Assembly: GCA_945871335.1 (NCBI GenBank)
Contig: CAMBWM010000151.1
Coordinates: 1-5,892 of the forward strand
Reading direction: 5' to 3'
Origin: Polaromonas sp. YR568
GTDB taxonomy: Bacteria > Pseudomonadota > Gammaproteobacteria > Burkholderiales > Burkholderiaceae
Length of the DNA: 5,892 nt
Shown here one piece after another: positions 1 through 5,625 of this stretch. The translations under genes and the position numbers were made by a program. The notes below the pieces were generated by a model, which saw nothing but the letters and a program-made list of their open reading frames with translations, ran no database searches and had not been told where the DNA came from. Position 1 is the first letter of the stretch, and each line of letters begins with the position of its first letter.

Positions 1-149
1 CGCGCCAGGTGGGCAGCGTTCGCCGGCGACTTCAGCAAGTGGACGGTCTCCATCAGTCCGTTAAAGGTATCCAGCGACATCAGCACCGCATCAGGCGCAT
101 CACGGCGCGAAATCACCGTGTAGTCAGCGTCAGAGATGACCTGGTCGAT
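1..149 (-). pseudogene. Start-less, inverted fragment of a YefM/Phd-family antitoxin gene, cut by the window edge
   Basis: Read on the minus strand, positions 149 down to 2 translate in one open frame to a YefM core: IDQVISDADYTVISRRD, then DAVLMSLDTFNGLMETVHLL and KSPANAAHLAR. The pattern 'xVLMSLxxxNxLxETxxLLxSPANAxxL' is the hallmark of YefM antitoxins, which bind and neutralise YoeB and autorepress their operon. The family's N-terminal DNA-binding start (MxxxxxxxAR...) is absent. Family-like sequence stops at the isoleucine near 149, and upstream the frame runs antisense through yoeB to a TAA stop near 208 without an ATG or GTG. The frame is also opposite to the toxin, whereas yefM-yoeB are normally tandem and co-transcribed. 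On the plus strand, 138-158 reads as a plausible YefM C-terminus (D-L-V-D-A-E-stop). I infer that the antitoxin core was inverted in place. The rest of the fragment lies left of the window. The family call is firm; non-function is likely but not proven. Confidence 0.72.
138..146. repeat. Odd-length palindrome GACC-T-GGTC at the yefM inversion junction
   Basis: The 9-mer GACCTGGTC is its own reverse complement except for the central base. On the minus strand it encodes part of the antitoxin core (D-Q-V of IDQV). On the plus strand it reads as part of a possible antitoxin tail (D-L-V of DLVDAE-stop). The same short sequence therefore fits both sides of the junction, as expected if a segment of yefM inverted between two short inverted copies. 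The partner copy would be left of the window and is not visible. The sequence is observed; the role as crossover point is inference. Confidence 0.4.
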
Positions 150-426
150 GCCGAATGAGGCAACGCCTCTGAGGCTGTCTTGGACTTTGGCCGCATGGGA
201 TGATTACACGTACTGGCAGGGCCAGGACAAGAAGACACTCAAGCGCATCAATGCCCTGATCAAAGACGCCCTTAGACATCCGTTTGAGGGCATCGGCAAG
301 CCCGAGCCCTTGAAAGAAAATCTCTCGGGGTTTTGGTCGCGCCGTATCGATGACACTCACCGCTTAGTCTATTGCGTGGATGATGGGTCGCTGGTGGTTA
401 TCGCTTGCCGATACCACTACCAGTAA
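148..426 (+). CDS. yoeB: Txe/YoeB-family ribosome-dependent mRNA endonuclease toxin, possibly silenced by loss of its start codon
   Basis: YoeB binds in the ribosomal A site and cleaves mRNA during translation; YefM normally holds it inactive. From ATG 148 the product is 92 residues against 84 in E. coli YoeB. It matches almost throughout: WDDYxYWQ (17-24), KRINxLIKD (32-40), PFEGxGKPEPLK (45-56), NLSGFWSRRI (58-67), HRLVY (71-75) and the terminal CRYHY. The catalytic residues equivalent to E. coli Glu46, Arg65, His83 and Tyr84 are present as E53, R72, H90 and Y91. The start is the problem. E. coli Met1 aligns with the CTG codon at 169-171, which has a GAGG Shine-Dalgarno motif 8 bases upstream, while ATG 148 and ATG 136 have no good ribosome binding site and add non-family residues. 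I chose ATG 148 as the nearest in-frame conventional start. The family is near certain; activity is doubtful because no intact antitoxin gene adjoins it. Confidence 0.85.
   Translation: MPNEATPLRLSWTLAAWDDYTYWQGQDKKTLKRINALIKDALRHPFEGIGKPEPLKENLSGFWSRRIDDTHRLVYCVDDGSLVVIACRYHYQ
157..171 (+). promoter_or_regulatory. Shine-Dalgarno GAGG followed by CTG where the yoeB start codon is expected
   Basis: GAGG lies at 157-160, 8 bases before CTG 169-171. CTG is followed by codons for R-L-S-W, matching the first residues (M-K-L-I-W) of E. coli YoeB. The TGA at 156-158 that overlaps this motif would be the stop of the in-place antitoxin tail, as in a normal coupled yefM-yoeB junction. CTG is a very weak start in bacteria, so this looks like a mutated ATG. 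Confidence 0.5.
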
Positions 427-548
427 CTTTGCGCAGTGTCGATTTGAACAAGCTAGCTGCCTTGATCGTGTCAATGGCTTATCAATCCAAATTGAGACGC
501 TGCAAAGGATTTGAAGCAAGGCTCGACATTGGGCTTTAAGAGGCCAAG

Positions 549-1445
549 CTAAAGTGACGGCTCGTTCTCGAGAGGCCCGTTGGGCTTGGGCCCGGCCAGC
601 CAGCTGTTGGCCACGCCGCAGATGGCAATCATGGCAATCCCCAGCAAGGACCACCTGTCGGGCACTTGCGAAAACACCAGCCAACCGGCCAGCGTGGCAA
701 ATGCGATCTGAAAGTAATAGTAGGGCGTGAGCATGGCCGGGCTCGCCAGGCTGTAGGCCAGGATCATCAGGTAATGCCCCAGCGTGCTCAACACGCCCAA
801 CAGACAGACCATCACCCACAAACTGACGCCTACGGGTGTTTGCCAGAAAAAAGGCAAGGCCATGCTGGCAAGCAGTGTGGCCACCGCACCGGTTAAAAAA
901 TGCGTGGTGCCGGGGTCATCATGGCGCATCAGGTAACTGGTGAGCAACTGAAAACCTGTGCTGATCAGCACCAGCGCCAGCGGCAGCAACATCACCCACT
1001 CAAAGTCGTGTTTGTCGGGCTTGATCACCATGAGCGCACCGACCAGGCCACCGGCCAACAGGCACCAGCGCAACCAGGACACCCGCTCGCCCATGGCCCG
1101 CACCGACACCAGCGTGATGACCATGGGCGTGAGCGTCAGGATGGCGGTGAACTCAGCCACCGGCATGTAGCGCAGACTCAAAAACGCCAAGGAGCTTGAC
1201 ACTGCCAGCGACACGCCGCGCAAGACTTGCAACCAGGGGTGGCGGGTTTTAAACAAAGCACGACCGCGCCGAGGCAAGAGCACCGCAGCGGTGATGGTCA
1301 TCTGAAACATGTAGCGAAACCACATAGCCACAACCAAAGGCACCAAAGCGCCCAGGTACTTGGACATGCCATCAACGCCGGTAAAGCAGGCCATGGCCAG
1401 GATCACCAGCAAGATCCCTTGTTGAGCGCGACTCAGACGTGTCAT
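549..1445 (-). CDS. DMT superfamily transporter with two EamA domains
   Basis: This is a 298-residue inner-membrane protein of the drug/metabolite transporter superfamily, whose members move small metabolites or amino acids; the substrate cannot be read from sequence. It has the family's two homologous halves, EamA repeats at about residues 10-143 and 150-283, and about ten hydrophobic segments. The first helix contains the typical ACFTGVDGMSKYL stretch. The first repeat has WFRYMFQ and the LSLRYMPVAEFTAILTLTP helix that marks EamA proteins, followed by GERVSW. The second repeat ends with ASPAMLTPYYYFQIAFATLAGWLVF and a short, soluble, proline/asparagine-rich tail. Length is normal for the family. 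Start ATG 1445 has no convincing Shine-Dalgarno motif, but the next methionine (residue 18) lies within the first membrane helix, so 1445 is preferred. It lies 100 bp downstream of aroQ on the same strand; I found no clear terminator between them, so co-transcription is possible but unproven. Confidence 0.88.
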   Translation of the reverse strand: MTRLSRAQQGILLVILAMACFTGVDGMSKYLGALVPLVVAMWFRYMFQMTITAAVLLPRRGRALFKTRHPWLQVLRGVSLAVSSSLAFLSLRYMPVAEFTAILTLTPMVITLVSVRAMGERVSWLRWCLLAGGLVGALMVIKPDKHDFEWVMLLPLALVLISTGFQLLTSYLMRHDDPGTTHFLTGAVATLLASMALPFFWQTPVGVSLWVMVCLLGVLSTLGHYLMILAYSLASPAMLTPYYYFQIAFATLAGWLVFSQVPDRWSLLGIAMIAICGVANSWLAGPKPNGPLENEPSL

Positions 1446-1545
1446 TGGCCGATCAGAGGGTTTGCAGGCAAGTTAGCTGCGCTGTACTGCGTTAAAAAAG
1501 CTGTCATTTCGGTGCGCATGAAAAAGCGATGCAGATGACGACGAT

Positions 1546-1989
1546 TTACTTGGCGGATTTGACGGCGGACACCGCGGCACGCAGGGCCAACAGGTAGCTG
1601 TCTACGCCGAAGCCGCAGATCTGGCCCTTGACGATTTCGGCGAACACCGACACGTGTCGAAAGGCTTCGCGGGCGTGAATGTTGGACATGTGCAGCTCAA
1701 TGATCGGGCAGGTCAGGATGGCCAGCGCATCGCGAATGCCGTAGCTGTAATGCGTCCAGGCACCGGCATTGATCAGCACCGCGTCCACACCATCGGCATA
1801 GCCCTTGTGAATGCGCTCGCACATGGCGCCCTCGCTGTTGGTCTGAAAAGCTTCAATGGTGGTGCCCAGCTCTTTGCCCAGGCTGACCAGTGATGCATTG
1901 ATTTCGTCGAGCGTGATGGTGCCGTACTGCACCGGATCGCGTTTGCCGAACATGTTGTGGTTGATACCGTGGAGCATGAGAATTTTCAT
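1546..1989 (-). CDS. aroQ: Type II 3-dehydroquinate dehydratase (divergent AroQ paralogue)
   Basis: This cytoplasmic enzyme class interconverts 3-dehydroquinate and 3-dehydroshikimate by an anti-elimination mechanism, in the shikimate pathway or, run catabolically, in quinate use. The product is 147 residues, the usual length. All residues known from the M. tuberculosis enzyme have counterparts: N10, R17, Y22 (catalytic tyrosine), N74, H80, E98, H100 and R107, in the motifs QYG, INAGAWTH, ELHMSNIHARE and GQICGFG. It departs from the common family text in two active-site stretches: HGINHN (7-12) replaces NGPNLN, and THYSYGIRDAL replaces THTSxALRDAL. It may thus be a specialised paralogue rather than the housekeeping copy, which is inference. 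The start at 1989 is chosen because AGGA lies 6 bases upstream and MKILMLHG matches family N-termini; a longer reading from 2058 adds 23 unrelated residues. It is transcribed toward the DMT gene. Confidence 0.88.
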   Translation of the reverse strand: MKILMLHGINHNMFGKRDPVQYGTITLDEINASLVSLGKELGTTIEAFQTNSEGAMCERIHKGYADGVDAVLINAGAWTHYSYGIRDALAILTCPIIELHMSNIHAREAFRHVSVFAEIVKGQICGFGVDSYLLALRAAVSAVKSAK

Positions 1990-1995
1990 GATTTT

Positions 1996-1999
1996 TCCT
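1996..1999 (-). promoter_or_regulatory. Shine-Dalgarno AGGA of aroQ, fixing the start at 1989
   Basis: On the minus strand TTAGGAAAAATC precedes ATG 1989, placing AGGA 6 bases from the start. No comparable motif precedes the in-frame ATG at 2058, so the shorter protein is preferred. Confidence 0.7.
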
Positions 2000-2050
2000 A
2001 AGAGCTGGGTCGGTTGTGTAAAAGTAAAAGTTATTGAAGCCGGGGCGACG

Positions 2051-2155
2051 TCAGACACTCACAAGGTTAACAGTCAGACCGCTGTATGCAGCTTCGGTGA
2101 TGCGCTTGGCTAAAGCAGCATCCCGCTTTGTTACCGAATGTAATGACTCGTTCAT
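2051..2155 (-). CDS. Possible 34-residue small protein or leader ORF upstream of aroQ (unrecognised)
   Basis: In the gap between the MFS gene and aroQ, the minus strand has an ATG at 2155 opening a 34-codon frame ending in TGA (2053-2051). The predicted peptide begins MNESLHSVTKRDAALAKRI and ends TVNLVSV; it is mildly basic at the front and has no membrane segment or family motif I recognise. GGAG stands only 2 bases before the ATG, closer than optimal, so translation is uncertain. The ORF ends 61 bp before the aroQ start and begins 46 bp after the MFS stop, so it could be a leader peptide for aroQ, the residue of a deleted gene, or chance. I do not assign a function. Confidence 0.25.
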   Translation of the reverse strand: MNESLHSVTKRDAALAKRITEAAYSGLTVNLVSV

Positions 2156-2174
2156 TTCTCCACTATAGGGGCGC

Positions 2175-2187
2175 GCCAAGACTTGGC
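2175..2187. repeat. 13-bp perfect dyad GCCAAG-A-CTTGGC between the MFS gene and aroQ
   Basis: GCCAAG at 2175-2180 is the exact reverse complement of CTTGGC at 2182-2187, with one central base. A one-base spacer is too short for the full stem to form an RNA hairpin, and no T-run follows on either strand, so it does not look like an intrinsic terminator. It is the size of a small protein-binding site and lies about 20-32 bp upstream of the small ORF start. An operator role is inference; a 6+6 dyad can arise by chance. Confidence 0.3.
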
Positions 2188-2201
2188 AGCATCTCTCTGT
2201 A

Positions 2202-3569
2202 TTAAGACCGCACTGTCCAGCGCAACAGCAGGGCCTTCATGCGCTTGCCATAGTCGGGCTCCTGGACAAACAGGTACAGCGTCACCAGCGCGTTGCCAAG
2301 ACCCACGCACAAGAACACCTGCGCCATGTCCAGCCCCGCTGTCAGCAAGACGCCGGCCAGCAGCGCGCTGGCGATCATGAACAGCGCGTTGAGAATGTTG
2401 TTGGCCGCAATGATGCGGGCGCGGTGCGATGCCGCGGTGCGCAATTGGATCAGCGCGTACAGGGGCACGCTGTAAAGACCGGCCGACAAACTGAGCAGCC
2501 CCAGGTCGGCCATCACGCGCCAGTTTGCTGCATGCTGCAAAAAAGCGGCGGCGTCCATCAGCTCGGCCAGTGGCAAACCGCGCGCGGCGAAATACAGATC
2601 GACTGTGAACAGCGTCATGCCCATGGCGCCCAGGGGCACCAAGCCAAGCTCAACTTGTCTTCGGCCCAGAACTTCGCACAGCAGCGAGCCGATGGCAATA
2701 CCCACAGAAAAAACCACTAGCAAGAGCGAAGCCACCTGGGCATTGCCGTGCAGAATCTCTTTGGCAAAGGCGGGGAACTGGCTCAAAAATACCGCGCCGA
2801 AAAACCACATCCAGCTGATCCCGATCAAGGCTAGAAACACCTTCGGGTCACCCTTGGCATGCCGCAAATTTCGCCAGGTTTCGCTCCAAGGATTCCAGTT
2901 GATGGTGAGTGCCGGGTCGTTGGCTGGCGCCTCGGGAATGAACTGCGCCGCCAGCCGGCCCGCCAGCGCCAGCGCCAGACAGGCAGCGGCAACATAAGCC
3001 GGCCCGTCACCAGGCCAAGCCACCAACAAACCGCCGGCCACATTGCCCAGCAAGATGGCCACAAAAGTGCCCATCTCGACCATGCCGTTGCCACCCATCA
3101 GCTCGGACTCGCGCAGCGCTTGCGGCAGGTAAGCAAACTTGACCGGGCCGAACAGCGTTGAGTGCAAGCCCATCAAAAAAATGCAGGCCAGCAGCAGTGG
3201 CACTTGCCAGGCCAGCCATTGGCCACTGGCCAAGAGGCCTGCAGTGGCCAGCAGCATGATGAGCACTTCCAGGCTTTTGACCCGGCGCATCATGCGAGCC
3301 TTGTCGTACTTGTCGCAGAGCTGGCCGCTGGTGGCTGAAAACAGCACAAAGGGCAAGATAAAAAGCGCGCCGATCGCCAGGCCCGCCATCGCAGGCGGCA
3401 ACCAGCTCACGCTGAGCTGGTAAGTCAGCATCACGGTGAAAGCAAACTTGAAGAGATTGTCGTTTGCCGCGCCGGAAAAAAACGTCCAGAAAAAGGGGGC
3501 GAACCGCCGCTGGCCCAGCAAAGCCCACTGATGGCTGGGCACTGCGGCTGAAGGCTGCGGGTGCTTCAC
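2202..3569 (-). CDS. MFS transporter, LplT-like (lysophospholipid transporter family)
   Basis: This is a 455-residue polytopic inner-membrane protein. The N-terminal stretch RRFAPFFWTFFSGAANDNLFKFA (residues 21-43) matches the opening of the LplT group, and GQLCDKYDKARMMRR (82-96) is the MFS loop 2-3 signature in its LplT form. FGPVKFAYLPQAL and the segment around GGNGMVEMGTFVAILLG are also typical. LplT flips lysophospholipids inward for re-acylation, usually with the Aas acyltransferase/acyl-ACP synthetase. Here no Aas or PlsC domain is fused or adjacent, so the substrate is uncertain. The start is GTG at 3569 with only a weak purine-rich stretch before it; no in-frame ATG or GTG lies between it and the upstream gene region. 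It begins 11 bp after the FIST gene stop, so it is very likely the third gene of the phaM operon and translationally linked. Confidence is high for MFS, moderate for the LplT-like subgroup. Confidence 0.87.
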   Translation of the reverse strand: MKHPQPSAAVPSHQWALLGQRRFAPFFWTFFSGAANDNLFKFAFTVMLTYQLSVSWLPPAMAGLAIGALFILPFVLFSATSGQLCDKYDKARMMRRVKSLEVLIMLLATAGLLASGQWLAWQVPLLLACIFLMGLHSTLFGPVKFAYLPQALRESELMGGNGMVEMGTFVAILLGNVAGGLLVAWPGDGPAYVAAACLALALAGRLAAQFIPEAPANDPALTINWNPWSETWRNLRHAKGDPKVFLALIGISWMWFFGAVFLSQFPAFAKEILHGNAQVASLLLVVFSVGIAIGSLLCEVLGRRQVELGLVPLGAMGMTLFTVDLYFAARGLPLAELMDAAAFLQHAANWRVMADLGLLSLSAGLYSVPLYALIQLRTAASHRARIIAANNILNALFMIASALLAGVLLTAGLDMAQVFLCVGLGNALVTLYLFVQEPDYGKRMKALLLRWTVRS

Positions 3570-3580
3570 GCCGTAGTCTT

Positions 3581-4891
3581 TCAGATGCTGGCGGTGAAAA
3601 CCGTCAGCACACCGGTGTAGCCATACAAATGATTGCGCGCAATTTCACCGCCGGCAAAAAAACCGACCAAGGGCACATCGCCCAGCGCGCGCCGGATGAT
3701 TTGCAGCTCTGCGCTGGGCCCGCCAAAGTGGGGACCGCCGCGGCCGGTGCAACTGACATAGACCGCTCCCGCAATTGCGCGTGATGCTTGTGGTGCGCTC
3801 TCAGCCTGACCGGCGCCAAGTGCCCGGGCCAGTTCTGCGCCGACTTCCTGCGGCTCGAGTTCTTCCCGGATTTCAGCGCAGATGCGCACCAGGTCAGCAC
3901 GCGCTGCAGCCGCATGCTGCTCACAAAAAGCCAGCGTCATGCCAACTTCAGGCACGTCGGCAATGGCAATGCCCTTGCGCGACGGGTCCAGGCCAATCAG
4001 GTGACGCACCACAACGTCCGCACCGAACTGGCCGGCGCGGCGAACCGCACCATCGGCCAGACTGTGCGCGTCACCGCTCAGGCCCACCAGGGTGCGCCTC
4101 ACCTTGTCGATAGCTTCTTTCGGGTTGTCCAGCGAAATGTCCAAATCACCCAGCATCACCTCCAGCGCCGGCTTGCCGTCGAGCTCGGTGACGACATTGT
4201 TTTCACACGCCGTGATGCGGTAATTGCCAGAGACCGGCTGACAACCCTGGGTGACACGCGACATCAAGCCCACACTGCCGGAGCCTTCGCCCAAAGGGCC
4301 GTCTACGGTGGCCCGGGCAAAGGCCACGCCACTCAGCCCGCCGCTGAAAACTCCGCTGGCGGCCCCCTGACCCTTGAGATTGCCGTGGCCGCTGAGCGAA
4401 AACTGCAGCGCCATCGAGCGGCTGGAGGCCAAGCCGCCAAACACGTAGCCGCTGTCGGTGCGGGCGGCCATCTCTTCAATGAGTTCCGCCACATCCGGCG
4501 TGCCGGCATCCGCATGAACCAGCGCGGTGTGCGCATTGAAGCGGCTGGCTGGCGGCAATGGCGAGACCCCGGAAAAAACGCGGTACTGTGCAGCGGGCAT
4601 CTGGCACAGCATCACGGCCATCGCCGGCTCGTCAAAGTACTCCACATTGTTGGAGGCGATACCCACACCCACCGTGCCGCTCCAGTCGGTCACCTCGGGC
4701 AGCTCGGCGCTCAGGTGGTCCAGGATGTCTTGGGCTTGCGCGGCAAAGTGGTCGGTGATGTAGAGCAAAGCCAGCGTCGGCGCACTGGCGTAACCGGGCA
4801 GCGCCATCTGGGCGCGCAGTTGCGCCAGCACCAGTGCGGCGGCCATGGGCCACTGCGGGTGCGTGGCGTGGCCATAGGGGAACAACTTCAT
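3581..4891 (-). CDS. FIST domain protein (FIST_N plus FIST_C, putative small-ligand sensor)
   Basis: FIST domains are predicted sensory modules for small ligands, possibly amino acids, found in signalling proteins of bacteria and eukaryotes. The 436-residue product contains only the two FIST parts. FIST_N spans about residues 35-220, with TDWSGTVGVGIASNNVEYFD (68-87) and a glycine-rich GLASSRS region. FIST_C spans about 225-430, ending with CTGRGGPHFG (381-390) and VPLVGFFAGGEIARN (406-420), the strongest family signature. No signal peptide, membrane helix, kinase, GGDEF or methyl-accepting domain is attached, so any output partner must be another protein. The start at 4891 is chosen because its ATG overlaps the phaM stop as ATGA; a longer reading to 5098 would run across phaM in another frame and yields non-family sequence. 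It sits between phaM and the MFS gene in one operon. The domain call is strong; ligand and output are unknown. Confidence 0.88.
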   Translation of the reverse strand: MKLFPYGHATHPQWPMAAALVLAQLRAQMALPGYASAPTLALLYITDHFAAQAQDILDHLSAELPEVTDWSGTVGVGIASNNVEYFDEPAMAVMLCQMPAAQYRVFSGVSPLPPASRFNAHTALVHADAGTPDVAELIEEMAARTDSGYVFGGLASSRSMALQFSLSGHGNLKGQGAASGVFSGGLSGVAFARATVDGPLGEGSGSVGLMSRVTQGCQPVSGNYRITACENNVVTELDGKPALEVMLGDLDISLDNPKEAIDKVRRTLVGLSGDAHSLADGAVRRAGQFGADVVVRHLIGLDPSRKGIAIADVPEVGMTLAFCEQHAAAARADLVRICAEIREELEPQEVGAELARALGAGQAESAPQASRAIAGAVYVSCTGRGGPHFGGPSAELQIIRRALGDVPLVGFFAGGEIARNHLYGYTGVLTVFTASI

Positions 4892-5535
4892 CGGATGCGC
4901 GGAGCCGCCTTGCGGGCAGGCGCCTTGGCTTGGGTCATGGACGTTCGCCCGGCCGGGGCTTTGGCCTTGGCAGCTGATTTGAGCGTCGCAGATTTTTTGC
5001 CCGTGCGCGGGGCCGCAGTGCTGGGCTTGCGCGCCGACGCGTCTTTCATCGCGGCCTGGGCAATGCCCTGGAACTGCTGCGTCAATGCGCCCCACCACTG
5101 CATGGGGTCAACCGCAGCGCCTCCCTCGGCCGTCTTGCCGGGGCGGTCGGGCACGGCTTGGGGCTTGGCTACAGGCTCGGACGCAGGGGCTGCCCCTGGC
5201 ATGCGGGCGGTGAAGGCTTGGGCCATCTCGCTCATATTGACGTTCATGCTTCGCAAGGCGGCCAGTGTCATTTTTTGTACTTCGAGGGCCTGGATGGTGG
5301 CTTTCAGTGCCGTGGCGTTCTGGTCCAGCCAGAACTGCACGGCCTTGAGCTCGGTAATGCGCTTATCGAGTTCCTCAACACTCAAGGTCGGCGCAACCCA
5401 GCCGCCCAACGGCGCCATGCCCGGCATGGCAGGGGGAGCGCTGGCAGCGGCTTGGCCGCTGAGATTTTTCAAAAAATCAAAGCCCGGTACCAGTTTGCCG
5501 AAGTCGGGGAATTGGGCCTGGTCAGCGTCGCTCAT
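4888..5535 (-). CDS. phaM: PhaM-family polyhydroxyalkanoate granule-associated protein
   Basis: In Ralstonia eutropha (Cupriavidus necator), PhaM binds PHA synthase PhaC1 and DNA, activates the synthase and distributes granules to daughter cells. The 215-residue product has the family's layout. A short N-terminal part has PDFGKLVPGFDFLKNL (10-25). The conserved core at about 43-98 contains LGGWVAPTLSVEELDKRI and, from about 54, a helical segment (ELKAVQFWLDQN, then ALKATIQALEVQKMTLAALRSM) that probably forms a coiled coil. An alanine/proline linker follows, then WWGALTQQFQGIAQAAM (147-163). The tail from about 168 is rich in lysine, arginine, alanine and proline (KKSATLKSAAKAKAP, KAPARKAAPRIR), the histone-like DNA-binding tail expected of PhaM. 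The start at 5535 has GGAG 5 bases upstream and a candidate promoter behind it. The stop overlaps the FIST start by 4 bp, indicating translational coupling. No phaC or phasin gene lies in the window, so the PHA role rests on family resemblance. Confidence 0.85.
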   Translation of the reverse strand: MSDADQAQFPDFGKLVPGFDFLKNLSGQAAASAPPAMPGMAPLGGWVAPTLSVEELDKRITELKAVQFWLDQNATALKATIQALEVQKMTLAALRSMNVNMSEMAQAFTARMPGAAPASEPVAKPQAVPDRPGKTAEGGAAVDPMQWWGALTQQFQGIAQAAMKDASARKPSTAAPRTGKKSATLKSAAKAKAPAGRTSMTQAKAPARKAAPRIR

Positions 5536-5540
5536 GGTTT

Positions 5541-5544
5541 CTCC
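5541..5544 (-). promoter_or_regulatory. Shine-Dalgarno GGAG of phaM
   Basis: The minus strand reads CTGGAGAAACC before ATG 5535, placing GGAG 5 bases from the start. It is the clearest ribosome binding site in the three-gene operon and supports this start. Confidence 0.65.
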
Positions 5545-5574
5545 AGATGTTTGATGCTCAGCACGTTGAACGCC

Positions 5575-5602
5575 ATTGTGCAGTGGCGGCAGGCCGCGTC
5601 AA
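5575..5602 (-). promoter_or_regulatory. Candidate sigma-70 promoter of the phaM-FIST-MFS operon
   Basis: On the minus strand TTGACG (5602-5597) matches five of six consensus -35 bases. After a 16-bp spacer, CACAAT (5580-5575) matches four of six -10 bases. The -10 box ends 39 bp before the phaM ATG. The neighbouring genes here diverge, so a promoter in this spot is expected; the exact boxes are a reading by eye. Confidence 0.45.
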
Positions 5603-5608
5603 TAACTT

Positions 5609-5624
5609 TTGCTAAGCTTAACAA
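5609..5624. repeat. Near-perfect 16-bp palindrome in the phaM/VOC divergent region
   Basis: TTGCTAAGCTTAACAA equals its own reverse complement except for one base pair (C at 5612 against A at 5621). It lies one base before the VOC start codon and 7 bp beyond the phaM -35 box. An AT-rich dyad in a divergent promoter region is a reasonable place for a regulator to act on both genes, but no regulator gene is present and this role is inference. Confidence 0.35.
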
Positions 5625-5625
5625 C

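Noticed and set aside
427..548. Gap between convergent yoeB and DMT genes as a bidirectional terminator or attachment site
   Set aside because: No strong inverted repeat followed by T-run, no tRNA end and no direct repeat could be found by eye.
364..819. A 151-codon minus-strand open frame overlapping the end of the DMT gene
   Set aside because: It overlaps the recognisable DMT coding frame on the same strand, lacks family features and continues into the non-coding gap; a frame shadow.
1446..1545. T-rich stretches on the minus strand between aroQ and the DMT gene as a possible terminator
   Set aside because: The T-runs are not preceded by a stable GC-rich stem; only weak 4-bp pairing (GCAT/ATGC) is visible.
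2026..2037. The 12-mer TCAATAACTTTT occurs upstream of aroQ (minus strand) and upstream of the VOC gene (plus strand, 5599-5610)
   Set aside because: A few shared 12-mers are expected by chance when both strands of a window this size are compared, and the flanks do not match.
1990..2058. N-terminal extension of AroQ by 23 residues to ATG 2058
   Set aside because: The added residues do not resemble the family, and the good AGGA site sits before ATG 1989.
3007..3528. A 173-codon minus-strand frame inside the MFS gene
   Set aside because: It is a shifted frame of the MFS gene; its translation has no membrane pattern of its own, whereas the MFS frame is continuous.
4892..5098. N-terminal extension of the FIST protein by 69 residues
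   Set aside because: The extension is the phaM tail read in another frame and looks low-complexity; the ATGA overlap at 4888-4891 gives a natural coupled start.
3788..5554. A 588-codon plus-strand open frame opposite the FIST and phaM genes
   Set aside because: It is antisense to two well-supported genes, its translation is low-complexity rich in H, Q, R and A with no family resemblance, and long antisense frames are common in GC-rich coding DNA.
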